NCBI GenBank assembly: GCA_016714365.1
Contig: JADJNH010000005.1
Location: forward strand, 1,774,501-1,838,500
DNA: 64,000 nucleotides
Source of the DNA: Candidatus Vicinibacter affinis
Lineage (GTDB): Bacteria > Bacteroidota > Bacteroidia > Chitinophagales > Saprospiraceae
Reading direction: 5' to 3'
Position 1 is the stretch's first letter. Each line of letters starts with the position of its first letter. Shown in pieces: positions 8,545-18,016 of this stretch. The position numbers and the translations under genes are program-made. The notes beneath the pieces were generated by a model. The model saw only the letters and a list, made by a program, of their open reading frames with translations. It was not told the DNA's origin and did no database searches.

Positions 8545-10290
8545 TTATTCAGATTTAACCACCGGGTGCTGCTGAGATGTCCCGGATTCATTTATGGCTT
8601 CAATGCTGAAGTAATAAGTTTTAAGTGCATCCAGTGTTTTAAGCCAATATTCATTTTGATCGTAGACCATAATGGAACTGTATTTTTTATCAGGAGCAGT
8701 ACCGTAATAAATTTGGTATGCGTATGCATTGTTTACCGGATTCCATTTTAACCATGCGGAGCGTTTGTCCTTTTCTGTTCTTAAGACCATAAAATTCTTA
8801 ACTGGATCAGGTTTATCCATCCCACCATGTCCAAAAATTCTGAATCCGCTGATGGCAAATTTACCGGTGGGCATTTTAATATTTTCAAGTTTTACATAGC
8901 GGTATTTTTTTGGGAGGGAGAGTGGGATATAATCGTGCGGAACATCTTCATGATTATTTCTTTTGTCTGCCATGATTTCCCACTTTTTACCATCGATAGA
9001 ACCATAAATGATGTATTGATGAAAAACTCCGGATGATTTTCCAAGATATTCTGCATCCTGATCAGCATAGTTTATTTGGATGGCGAAAATTTCAGATACA
9101 GAACTAAGGTCTGAACTGATCCATTCTCCTGGTTGATCAGTTCTGGCACTCCAATACGTTTTTATATTTTCATCAACCGCAAAATTAGAATAGTGTGCAC
9201 CCAAGGTGCTCGAGACCTGAACAGGTTTCTGGTAATTAAGCAACATCCAACCGGTAAAAAGATCATCCCGATTTTGACTTTCGTATGAGGGTATGTAATG
9301 AGGATAGTCTCCGAAAGATGTGTTGCAAAACATGACATCATCCTGATCAAAACCTGCCGGCCATAGTCCGATACGGCGTTCAAAATTATTTTTAACAGCG
9401 ATGGCAATGGTGGATGTATGCCAGTAATTATTGAAATTATCTTTAAAAGTTGCACCGTGTCCCGCACCTCTTGTAAAACCGCCTGATTTCATACTCAGAG
9501 GGTCAGATTGGCTGGCAAACCAACCTAATGGTTCATTGCCCACGGCAACTCCATCTGCGTATCCGCTGAATTCAGTTCCCGGTGCACCATACTGGAGATA
9601 ATATTTGCCGTTGTGTTTGGTGATGAAAGCTCCCTCTATGAATGGATCCAAAAATGTATTGTCCTGATGTTCTCCAAATCTTTGCCAGCCATATCTCCAG
9701 GACTCCAAAAAGTATAATTCTTTTCTGGTGCCCACTGGTTTAAAAGTTTTGCGGTCCAATTCAATGCCATATAAAGGCCATCGGTTGCTGCTTCCATTGT
9801 ACATGTAAAATCTACCGTCGTCATCTGTAAAAAAAGCTGGATCCCATCCTCCGATTTCAAAACTATCCACTAAAGGTTTCCATTCATTTTTCTTGGGATC
9901 GGTGCTCATCCAAAGAGTGAAATTGCTGTTATAGGTTGAACCAAAAACAATCATCGTGTCACCTATGATTCCTACTCCGGGTGCACAAAGTTCATCGTAG
10001 GATTGATTCCAGGGGCGCAGAAATTTTCTTGATAAAAAATTCCATTTCGCAAGATCATCACTCCACCAATAGCCCCATTGATTGGTACTGAATAAAAAAT
10101 AAGTTCCCTTGTAATTAACGATCACGGGGTCTGCCGTAGCACGATGTTTTCCCCAATTGGTAAAATTAGGAATGGGGGTGTATCCGTAATCCAGGTTCAG
10201 AGGATTGCAATATGTTTTTCTCTGAGCGTAATTCCATTGCTGGGAAATTATGCAGAAGGTGAGTATGAGGCAGTAGAAGATGCATCTTTT
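8545..10290 (-). pseudogene. GH43 glycosidase with discoidin and fibronectin domains, start codon lost
   Basis: An exported arabinan/xylan-type glycosidase. The five-bladed GH43 domain shows all three catalytic acids: Asp in RATADPVIV, Asp in GGWDPAFF and Glu in DPFIEGAFI. A coagulation-factor 5/8 (CBM32-like) domain follows (QVSSTLGAHYSNFAVDENIKTYWSA...), then a fibronectin III domain. The first in-frame GTG (10125) lies after the catalytic base, so it is not the true start. Upstream, the frame stays open through a perfect signal peptide (KRCIFYCLILTFCIISQQWNYAQ) but has CTT where the ATG should precede Lys; the stop TGA is at 10312-10314. The 5' end overlaps the SusC fragment in another frame. 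It may be untranslated or reached only by reinitiation. Confidence 0.8.
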
Positions 10291-10910
10291 AAGACATCTA
10301 TGGTTGCAATGTCATTTGAATTGATATTTCGAATGTCTGTAGTAATTACGCCATCCACAACATAAAGTGGATCCGCACCTCCCAGAATCGAACCCACTCC
10401 ACGAATTCTTACTTTTGGACTGGAACCGGGTGCACCCGAATTGATAATACTTACACCAGCAACTTTTCCTTGTATGGCCTGAGTTGCAGTCAATGCCGGA
10501 ATGTTTCGAATGTCAGCTGCCTTGATGGTGGAAGAAGACCCTGTGAGATCAGATTTTTTTGTAGTTCCATATCCTATGACGACCACTTGTTCTAATAATT
10601 TCGAATCCTCTACAAGATTAAAATCATAGGTTCCGGTTTCGCGGATTTCTTTTTCCAGGGTAAGGTAACCGGTCATGCTGATTTTTAATACGCAGGGAAG
10701 CTCAACTTCCAAAGTGAAATTACCCAATTCGTCAGTCAACGTACCTTGTGTAGTTCCTTTTACAGCTATGGTGGCATAAGGTAATTTTTCTTGCGAAGTT
10801 CCGGTAACAGATCCCTTTAAGGAGGCAATTGTTGTCTGGGAAAATACATTGTATACTACCATCCAACTAATAATAAGGAAAGGCAGGAATTGAAATTTTT
10901 TCATTCGCAT
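10248..10910 (-). pseudogene. SusC/RagA TonB-linked outer-membrane receptor, 5' fragment
   Basis: N-terminal 220 residues of a glycan importer that is normally about 1000 residues. Signal peptide (residues about 1-26, ending VFSQ), carboxypeptidase-D-like repeat (LKGSVTGTSQEKLPYATIAVKGTTQGTLTDELGNFTLEV), the box VVVIGYGTTKKSDLTGSSS, and the plug domain (IRNIPALTATQAIQGKVAGVSI, VRIRGVGSILGGADPLYVVDGV) are intact. The frame ends within the conserved segment IDVLKDASSTAxYG: it reads DVLKDASSTASYSPSA and stops. No beta-barrel and no susD follow; the frame runs directly into the GH43 gene. A truncated, non-functional receptor. Confidence 0.92.
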
Positions 10911-11284
10911 TCAAGTTAAATTTAACTTTATTAGAATGGCTAAGTTAATGCATTAAGCCGAAAAAGTTTTTTTTATGCTGTTTATTGAAATTTTTGTTTT
11001 ACTTCATCGGTGTGTCCAACAATAATTCAAAGTCAACCTAATTTTTTTGGCATTGGGTCCTCTGCAAAAATTTCATGAAGAGCTGATGGATGAAACGATT
11101 TATTAAAGGGTTAACAAATCAATTGCTGCAGTTGTAGTGAATATGAAGGGATAAATCCAATATGTTACATCTTTCTGTCAGGATGTTGTAATATTTTTGG
11201 ATATTGATGGAATAATATTGATTTTTTCATAAAAATTAGGTACATTCACAACATTCTTAATTTGTAAACCTAAACTTTAAAAAA
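10911..11284. other. Intergenic region between divergent genes
   Basis: AT-rich and non-coding. It must contain the promoters of the SusC fragment (minus) and the small membrane protein (plus). No certain promoter box or regulator site was identified. Confidence 0.5.
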
Positions 11285-11440
11285 ATGGGAAATTTACTTT
11301 ATCTAATAGCAGTAATATTAATTATTGGCTGGGCCTTGGGATTTTTTGTTTTCCATGCAGGCGGATTGTTGCATATTTTATTGGTGATAGCTTTAATTGC
11401 AATCATCCTACGAGTAATTCAAGGCGGGAAAGTACTGTAG
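11285..11440 (+). CDS. Lmo0937-family small membrane protein
   Basis: A 51-residue protein with two hydrophobic helices (LLYLIAVILIIGWALGFFVF and LLHILLVIALIAIILRVI) and the family's C-terminal ending RVIQGGKVL. The middle GGLLHILLVIA is the hallmark of the lmo0937 family, found widely in Firmicutes and Bacteroidota and often stress-induced; the biochemical role is unknown. Start is ATG at 11285, stop TAG at 11438-11440. It stands alone, convergent with the P-type ATPase gene. Confidence 0.85.
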   Translation: MGNLLYLIAVILIIGWALGFFVFHAGGLLHILLVIALIAIILRVIQGGKVL

Positions 11441-11525
11441 TTAATAATTTGCATTAAACAATTGTTGAGTCTTCTGTAAAATTAGGCTGGGTTTGGTATT
11501 TGCTTTTTAAAGTGCCAATCAATCA

Positions 11526-14051
11526 TCAGATAGTTTTATTCTGAAAAGGGAGTTCACTGACGCTTCTTGTCCAAATTCTGATAAACTTAATGGCTTCCAA
11601 TATTGCCAACATGATTAGAGAGGCTATGATGGAAGTTTTGAAGTGGGCATAACCAGGAAATTCAAAACCAAAAAGTGTCTGTAGGTAAGGAACGGTTATG
11701 GTGAGCATCAATAGAGAGACAGCGGCAAGCAGAATGAAAATGGCTGCTTTGTTTTGGTTGATGAAAACAGATAGGAAACTTCGTGTTTTGGAAAGGTTGT
11801 TGAGAATAAGGAAAATGTTTCCCACAATTAAAGCGGAGAAAGTAATGGCTCTTACTTCACCTTGAGAGTGTCCCTCTTCAACAGACATAAAATAAATCAC
11901 CAGCACCATCGCCAGTAAGATGAGTCCCTGAAGAATGCTGAACATCATCTGGCTCGTACCGAAGAATTTTTTATTGGTTTTTCTGGGAGGCCGGTGCATG
12001 ATTTCTTTTTCTTCTGCCTCGGATTCGAATGCTATGGAACAAACCGGATCAATGATCAATTCCATAAATACGATATGCAGGGGCATCAAAATGGTAGGAA
12101 TGGAAGATATGAATGCAGGGATCAGGCTTAACCCTATAATGGGGATGTGAATGGCAATGATGTAAGACATAGCTTTTTGTAAATTATCAAATATCCTTCT
12201 GCCGGAACGTATCGCCGCAACAATCGAGGCAAAGTTGTCATCCAATAAAACCAGAGAAGAGGCTTCCCTTGCTACGTCTGTGCCTTTCCCACCCATGGCG
12301 ATACCTATATTGGCAGCTTTCAAGGCAGGGGCATCATTCACGCCGTCTCCTGTCATTGCAACAATCTCATGGTTTTGCTGAAGTGCTTTTACAATGCGCA
12401 ATTTTTGTTCCGGGATCACCCTGGCAAAAATGTTGACTTCTTCAATTTTTTCTTTAAGCTTTTCGTCATTCATTTGACCAAGTTCTTCTCCGGTCATTAT
12501 TTTACCATCCTTGTGTAAACCGATTTGTTTACCAATACTTTTTGCAGTAACCGGATAATCACCGGTGATCATTATGACCTTGACACCAGCTGCGTAGCTT
12601 TCTTGTATTGCCTGACGAACTTCCGGTCTCACAGGATCTTCCAATCCAAGGAATCCAAGAAAATGAAAATGAAATCCCATCTGAGTTTCCGGAAGATCCG
12701 GGGAAGCATTTTTAAGGTGTGCTATTGCAAGTACCCGATATCCTTGTGCTGCAAGTTGGTGTAAAGCATTTAAATGTTTTGTTTTATCCTGAGCAGAAAT
12801 TTTGCATAAGTCGAGGACTGTTTCCGGTGCTCCTTTTACAGAAATGCTGACATGACCTGATTCATCTTTCATCACTCTGGTGGTTGCCATCAAGTTTCTG
12901 CTAAACGGATATTCTTTAATCAAGGTAAGTTCTTGTGGTGGTTCCTTATTTATTTCCTTAAAAACATTGATGATGGCAAATTCGGTAGGGTCAATAGAAT
13001 CAGGAATGGATGCTTTGAAGCCTGAGTAAAGTAATTCTCTTAGTTGTAAATGGTTGTCGTGAAAAATATTTTTATGCATGATCCTGTTACCGTCATAAAT
13101 AGCGGTGACTTCCATTTTATTCTGGGTGATGGTCCCGGTCTTATCGCTGCACAGGACGGTTGCAGATCCCAGAGATTCGATGGCAGAAGGATTTCGGGTT
13201 AAGACTTTTTTTTGGGAAAGTCTCCAGGCGCCCAAGGCTAAAAAAATGGTCATAACGACCGGAAATTCTTCGGGCAGAATGGCCATTGCAGAAGCAAGAC
13301 CTGTAAGCAACGCGTAAATCAAATCTCCCTTCGTGAAATAATAAGCAATGATCACAGCCAGACTAATAATTCCTCCTACGAAAAAGAGAGTGCGAATCAG
13401 AGCTTTCATTTCTTTCTGAAGCCTGGTTTGTTCTTGCACAATTCCTGTTAGGGCAGATCCAATTTTACCAAACGAAGTGTTTGGCCCGGTTGCAAACACT
13501 TCCACAATCGCAGTCCCCCTTACGACCAGGCTTCCACTGAATACAACCCCCTCATGGTTATTTTTTTCGGATTGTATCGTTTTGCGGACAGGTATAGACT
13601 CTCCTGTAAGAAGTGATTCATCGGCATGCAGATTGTTTTCTTCTATTAGGTTTGCATCAGCTGCGATCCTGTCTCCCTCGTTGAGGACTAATAAGTCGCC
13701 GGGAACCACTTCTCTCCCCGGAATTCTGATTCTTTGTCCGTCACGGATGACCAGGGCTCTCGGAGAAGCCAGACTTTTCAAGGCTTCCAATGCTTTCTCA
13801 GTCTTCTGATATTGGTAGAAAGTGATGAAAATGATAATTAAGATGGACGATAACAAGATAATTCCTTCCCGGTAATCACCCAAAATCATATACAAGATCC
13901 CGCACCCAATTAAAAGAGCAAACATAGGCTCCTTCATAACTTCAAGTGCAATAAGCCATAAGCTCTTAGGCTTTGCGGAGGGCAACTCATTATATCCATG
14001 CCGAATTAGATTTTCTCTGGCGGCAGAAGTGTTTAAACCGTTATGATCCAT
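11526..14051 (-). CDS. Cation-transporting P-type ATPase (P2, Ca2+-like)
   Basis: ATP-driven cation pump of the inner membrane. All P-ATPase motifs are present: TGES (149-152, actuator), DKTGT with phosphorylated Asp303, KGAPE (nucleotide binding), MITGD and GDGVNDAPALKAANIGIAMG (hinge). An N-terminal cation-ATPase domain and about ten membrane helices match P2A/P2B pumps. Helix 4 carries PEEFP (260-264) rather than the PEGLP of SERCA-like pumps, so the ion could be Ca2+, Mn2+ or another divalent cation. Start is ATG at 14049-14051; length 841 is normal. Monocistronic. Confidence 0.93.
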   Translation of the reverse strand: MDHNGLNTSAARENLIRHGYNELPSAKPKSLWLIALEVMKEPMFALLIGCGILYMILGDYREGIILLSSILIIIFITFYQYQKTEKALEALKSLASPRALVIRDGQRIRIPGREVVPGDLLVLNEGDRIAADANLIEENNLHADESLLTGESIPVRKTIQSEKNNHEGVVFSGSLVVRGTAIVEVFATGPNTSFGKIGSALTGIVQEQTRLQKEMKALIRTLFFVGGIISLAVIIAYYFTKGDLIYALLTGLASAMAILPEEFPVVMTIFLALGAWRLSQKKVLTRNPSAIESLGSATVLCSDKTGTITQNKMEVTAIYDGNRIMHKNIFHDNHLQLRELLYSGFKASIPDSIDPTEFAIINVFKEINKEPPQELTLIKEYPFSRNLMATTRVMKDESGHVSISVKGAPETVLDLCKISAQDKTKHLNALHQLAAQGYRVLAIAHLKNASPDLPETQMGFHFHFLGFLGLEDPVRPEVRQAIQESYAAGVKVIMITGDYPVTAKSIGKQIGLHKDGKIMTGEELGQMNDEKLKEKIEEVNIFARVIPEQKLRIVKALQQNHEIVAMTGDGVNDAPALKAANIGIAMGGKGTDVAREASSLVLLDDNFASIVAAIRSGRRIFDNLQKAMSYIIAIHIPIIGLSLIPAFISSIPTILMPLHIVFMELIIDPVCSIAFESEAEEKEIMHRPPRKTNKKFFGTSQMMFSILQGLILLAMVLVIYFMSVEEGHSQGEVRAITFSALIVGNIFLILNNLSKTRSFLSVFINQNKAAIFILLAAVSLLMLTITVPYLQTLFGFEFPGYAHFKTSIIASLIMLAILEAIKFIRIWTRSVSELPFQNKTI

Positions 14052-14407
14052 ACTTATCTCAATCCCCGAAGTTAAAGCTTTTATTGATAAAATACGGGAT
14101 CATTATCAAACACGACATTGATTCAGATTGGGGCTTTTTTTTAAATTTACTGAATCGCCATTATATGACATCGTTTTACACATGTGATAAATGCTTCCGC
14201 TCAAAACCTGTTCTAATTTATTGAGATATTAATCTTACACAGAAAAATGCAGGAAAATAAATGTATGTTATAATTATTTACCAACGAACGCTCATTTTAT
14301 GATTGCGCTACTTTTGTAAAATGAATTATAATAATCCCCTGAGAGCGCTTATAAATTATTAATTTGTGCCTGATAAGAGGATTCATCATGATGGAGAATT
14401 AAAATAA
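14052..14407. other. Intergenic region between divergent genes
   Basis: Non-coding stretch with the promoter of the tocopherol-cyclase-like gene (14309-14316). Nothing else is supported. Confidence 0.5.
14309..14316 (+). promoter_or_regulatory. -7 promoter element of the 14408 gene
   Basis: TACTTTTG fits TAnnTTTG and lies about 90 bp upstream of the start codon. Confidence 0.45.
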
Positions 14408-15379
14408 ATGTTGATTAAAAAAATTCAATGCTTTTTTAATCCGGAGCGTTTTCAGGGTTGGGGAAAAGATAAAAAGTATTTTGAAGGCTGGTACTTTAAA
14501 GTGGTCGATGCTACTGAACGATTTGCTTTTGCGATCATTCCGGGAATTGCCATGGATGAAGAGGGCAATGGTCATGCCTTTATACAAGTGCTGGATGGAA
14601 AAAATCACAGTTCCACTTATCACCGTTTTGCCATTGAAGAATTTATACCTTCTTCAAAAGAATTTAAAATTGCGATTGGAGAAAATATATTTTCCGATCA
14701 AAGGATTATTTTAAAATTACCAGGTATAAACGGAGAATTGCGATTTGAAAACAGGGTAGCCTGGCCAAAACCAATTTATTCTCCAGGAATTATGGGGCCT
14801 TATGCTTTTGTTCCATTTATGGAATGTTATCATGGAATAGTGAGCATGGATCATTCGATAGAGGGGGTCTTGCACGTAGGGGATAAAATAATTGATTTTA
14901 ATGGAGGCAGGGGATACATTGAAAAAGATTGGGGAAGGTCTTTTCCGAGTGCTTATGTGTGGATGCAATCCAATCACTTTTCCACTCCGGGAATATCGGT
15001 AAAAGCTTCGGTGGCAAATATTCCATGGATTCGCAATTCTTTTGTCGGATTTATTGCAGGTGTATGGCTTGGTGACAGACTGATCAGATTTACAACTTAT
15101 AATGGATCTGCGTTGGTTAAGTTGGCTATATCAGAAAAAAAATTGGAGATGGTGCTACACAGTCGGAAGTACATTTTTGAACTCTTGGCGACTCGTGGTG
15201 AAGCAACTATACTTGCGTCTCCCATCCAAGGTATGATGGATGGTAGAATTGAAGAAAGCATGACGTCAATACTTGAAGTGAAGATTACTGAAAAGAAAAG
15301 TAAATTGGTAATACTGCATGACAACGGAAGAAATGCAGGACTTGAAGTGGCAGGCGAAATCAATCAGATCATCTGTTGA
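14408..15379 (+). CDS. Tocopherol cyclase-like protein
   Basis: A 323-residue cytosolic protein of the tocopherol cyclase/VTE1-like family (PF14249). Landmarks are KKYFEGWYFKVVDA near the N terminus, HGIVSMDHSIEGVL, and the strongly conserved YIEKDWGRSFPSAYVWMQSNHF near residues 165-190. In plants and cyanobacteria relatives close the chromanol ring of tocopherol. In heterotrophic Bacteroidota there is no tocopherol pathway nearby, so the substrate is unknown and a lipid or lipocalin-like role is possible. Start is ATG at 14408. Monocistronic. Confidence 0.85.
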   Translation: MLIKKIQCFFNPERFQGWGKDKKYFEGWYFKVVDATERFAFAIIPGIAMDEEGNGHAFIQVLDGKNHSSTYHRFAIEEFIPSSKEFKIAIGENIFSDQRIILKLPGINGELRFENRVAWPKPIYSPGIMGPYAFVPFMECYHGIVSMDHSIEGVLHVGDKIIDFNGGRGYIEKDWGRSFPSAYVWMQSNHFSTPGISVKASVANIPWIRNSFVGFIAGVWLGDRLIRFTTYNGSALVKLAISEKKLEMVLHSRKYIFELLATRGEATILASPIQGMMDGRIEESMTSILEVKITEKKSKLVILHDNGRNAGLEVAGEINQIIC

Positions 15380-15477
15380 TAAATTAAAATCTGTGATCAA
15401 CTGGATCGCTAAGGAAAGATTTAATTTAAAAGAGATTAATTAGATAGGGCCAGCATCCCTAAAATCTACATGAGAAC

Positions 15478-15813
15478 TTACCAGCTCAGATCGTCCTCTT
15501 TTTTTTCTGTAAAACCTTCACCGTTTTCTTCCTCTCTCTTTGCAAAAGAATCGTAATCAAAATCCGGAAGGTATTTGGTTTTTATTTCATTTACAGTGTC
15601 TTGCAGGGATTGCACAAATCTGTTAAAGTCTTCCTTGTAAATAAAAATCTTGTGACGCTCAAAGCCGTCTCCATTGAACTTCTTGGTACTTTCTGTGATG
15701 GACACATAAAAGTCTTCCCCTTTAGTTTTGCGGATGTCAAAAAAATAAGTCCTCCTCTTACCTGCTCGCATTTTGTTTGAGTAGACAATGTCCTGTTGTC
15801 GATCTTTTTCCAC
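15478..15813 (-). CDS. DUF3276 Pur-alpha-like nucleic-acid-binding protein
   Basis: A 111-residue protein matching the bacterial PUR-repeat family (DUF3276; related to Borrelia BpuR), which binds single-stranded DNA and RNA and can regulate translation. The PUR fold core is visible: IVYSNKMRAGKRRTYFFDIRKTKGEDFYVSITESTK, then DGFERHKIFIYKEDFNRFVQSLQDTV. The acidic C-terminal tail (REEENGEGFTEKKEDDLSW) is usual in Bacteroidota. Start is ATG at 15811-15813. No operon partner. Confidence 0.92.
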   Translation of the reverse strand: MEKDRQQDIVYSNKMRAGKRRTYFFDIRKTKGEDFYVSITESTKKFNGDGFERHKIFIYKEDFNRFVQSLQDTVNEIKTKYLPDFDYDSFAKREEENGEGFTEKKEDDLSW

Positions 15814-15994
15814 GGCTCTTTATTTATTTGGTCATAAATTTAAACACAAAATCCTAAAATCCTAATCTGTTTTTTATCTGAACAGGAATTGTGCGGAATT
15901 AATTGGAATAATCTGCTTTCAATAATTCATTATATATAACATTAATTTAATGTATATGTGTCTTTAAATTAATTATTTAACTTTTTAATAGCGA

Positions 15995-17788
15995 TTATCG
16001 TACGGACAGCAAATAGTCTTCATTTCTTCCGGCAATTTCTGTCTGATACATTTTCCAGAACAGCCCTTTCGACTCAATTAGCTGATCAAAACTTCCCCTT
16101 TCCACAATTCTATGGTGATCCATTACCAGGATTTCATCCATTTCTTTGGTTTGACTTAAGCGATGGGTAATGAGGAGAAGACTTTTGTTTTGAAGTTCTT
16201 GATGCAGTTCTTTAAGAATGTGTTCCTCTGTATGCGCATCAACTGCTGACAAACAATCATCCAGAATGAAGATAGACGCAGGTTTCATCAAAGCTCTGGC
16301 AAGACTTATTCTTTGTTTCTGACCTCCTGAAAGAGTGACGCCTCTTTCCCCCATGATGGTCTGGTATTGCTCGGGGAAGCTCTCGATTTCATTTTTGATG
16401 GCAGCTGCTTCACTGACTCTTTGCACTCTACCCGATCTGGTATCAGGTTCTCCTTCTTCGCCAAAAAGAATATTTGCAGCAATGGTATCAGAAAAAAGAA
16501 AAACATCTTGTGGGACGTAAGCAATGGATTTTCTTAATTGGTACAAGTCCAGGTTTTTGATATCTATTCCACCAATGCTGATGGAACCGGAGTTTGGATC
16601 ATACATCCTGAGCAATAATTCTGCAATCGTCGATTTTCCTGAGGCAGTTTTGCCGATAATGGCCACATGTTTTCCTTGTGGAAGCTTAAAATTAATTTCT
16701 TTGAGCGCATCCACTTCATTCTCCGGATAATGAAATGAAACATGGTCAAAACTGATATCAAATTTATCCGGAAATTCATCCGGTTCTGAATTGGAATGTA
16801 TTTCCGGTGCAACATTTAAAAATTCATTTATTCTTTTTTGGGAGGCTTCTGCTTGCTGGATGATGGAAGCGCACCAACCGATTGCGGAAACCGGCCAGGT
16901 GAGCATGTTGATGTAAATGACGAATTCTGCAATGTTGCCGGGGGTTACGGTTCCCTTAAATACATCGAGTCCTCCCACGTAAATGGTGATTAAAGTACTG
17001 AGCCCAATCAACAGGAACATGGAGGGAAAGAACAAGGACTCCACCCGGTTTAATTCTAAAGACAAATCTTTATAACGATTGCTTTCACGTTCAAATTTTT
17101 GTGTCCAGTTTTCTTCCCGGTGAAATGATTTTATTATTCTGATACCGCTGAATGCTTCCTGAGCCATACTGGTCAATCGGGCCAATTGTTTCTGGATTTT
17201 TTCCGATCTTTTATTGATCAAATTGCTGACTTTGTAAATGATGAAACTGAGCAATGGTAAAGGCAATAAGGTGTAAACAGAAAGCCAGAAGTTGACTTTG
17301 AACATCGTAAAAATTACAATGATGAAAAGGGTAATCAGATTGAATCCATACAAGAAAGCAGGCCCCAGATACATCCTTACTTTGTTCACGTCCTCACTGA
17401 TTCTGGACATCACGTCTCCGATTTTGAATTGCTTGTAAAAACCCGCATCTAAAGATAGATAGTGTTCAAAAATCTCTTTGCGCTGATCGTATTCTATCAG
17501 GCGGGACATCACAATGATGGTCTGCCGCATGAAATACATAAAAATGCCCATCATGAGTGCACAGCCAAGAACTATCAGGCCAAAAAACATGAGGTTGTTG
17601 ACCAATTCTTCACCATTTCGTTGGTCAGGATTGAGTTTGACAAAAGTAACAATTTCATCCAGCGCCTCCCGTATGGCTTGGGGTTGAAAAATTCTAAAAA
17701 TATTGGAAAGTGAAATAAACAGAATGCCTGATAGGAGCTTGCTTTTATATTTTAGTATCAGCTTATTGAGTGTAAAAAGATGTTTCAA
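15995..17788 (-). CDS. ABC exporter, fused membrane and ATPase domains
   Basis: A 597-residue half-transporter of the MsbA/MdlA type: six membrane helices (about 15-310), then a nucleotide-binding domain with Walker A GKTASGKST, Q-loop, signature LSGGQKQRISLARAL, Walker B IFILDD and the switch His in LLITHRL. The residue after Walker B, the catalytic Glu in most ABC proteins, is Asp (ILDDCLSAVD), as in the degenerate site of heterodimeric exporters (TM287, MdlA). This suggests a partner subunit elsewhere, but none is in the window. Substrate (lipid, drug or peptide) unknown. Start ATG at 17786-17788. Confidence 0.92.
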   Translation of the reverse strand: MKHLFTLNKLILKYKSKLLSGILFISLSNIFRIFQPQAIREALDEIVTFVKLNPDQRNGEELVNNLMFFGLIVLGCALMMGIFMYFMRQTIIVMSRLIEYDQRKEIFEHYLSLDAGFYKQFKIGDVMSRISEDVNKVRMYLGPAFLYGFNLITLFIIVIFTMFKVNFWLSVYTLLPLPLLSFIIYKVSNLINKRSEKIQKQLARLTSMAQEAFSGIRIIKSFHREENWTQKFERESNRYKDLSLELNRVESLFFPSMFLLIGLSTLITIYVGGLDVFKGTVTPGNIAEFVIYINMLTWPVSAIGWCASIIQQAEASQKRINEFLNVAPEIHSNSEPDEFPDKFDISFDHVSFHYPENEVDALKEINFKLPQGKHVAIIGKTASGKSTIAELLLRMYDPNSGSISIGGIDIKNLDLYQLRKSIAYVPQDVFLFSDTIAANILFGEEGEPDTRSGRVQRVSEAAAIKNEIESFPEQYQTIMGERGVTLSGGQKQRISLARALMKPASIFILDDCLSAVDAHTEEHILKELHQELQNKSLLLITHRLSQTKEMDEILVMDHHRIVERGSFDQLIESKGLFWKMYQTEIAGRNEDYLLSVR

Positions 17789-17974
17789 TATGGAAGCAAT
17801 TAGGAGGTAAAGGTAAGCAACTCCTCTATGTAAGTCGTGAAAATAAGGAAGGATCTAACTTCCTGATAATGAGTGATACTTTGTTAATCCGGTTACCCTT
17901 CAATTTAACATCCGGTTGGAACTTAAGGTTATGAGTTCCTATAAAATTGGGCTGCAAGACTTGGCTGCTTCTGC

Positions 17975-17982
17975 TATCTTTG
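17975..17982 (+). promoter_or_regulatory. -7 promoter element of fbp
   Basis: TATCTTTG fits TAnnTTTG; the start ATG is 34 bp downstream. A TTG at 17947-17949 could serve as a loosely spaced -33 element. Confidence 0.55.
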
Positions 17983-18016
17983 CATCAAAATTGCGATCAA
18001 AGTGAATAACATCAGT

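Noticed and set aside
10125..10127. GTG as true start of the GH43 protein
   Set aside because: It would remove the catalytic base (RATADPV) and the signal peptide, both of which are encoded in frame just upstream.
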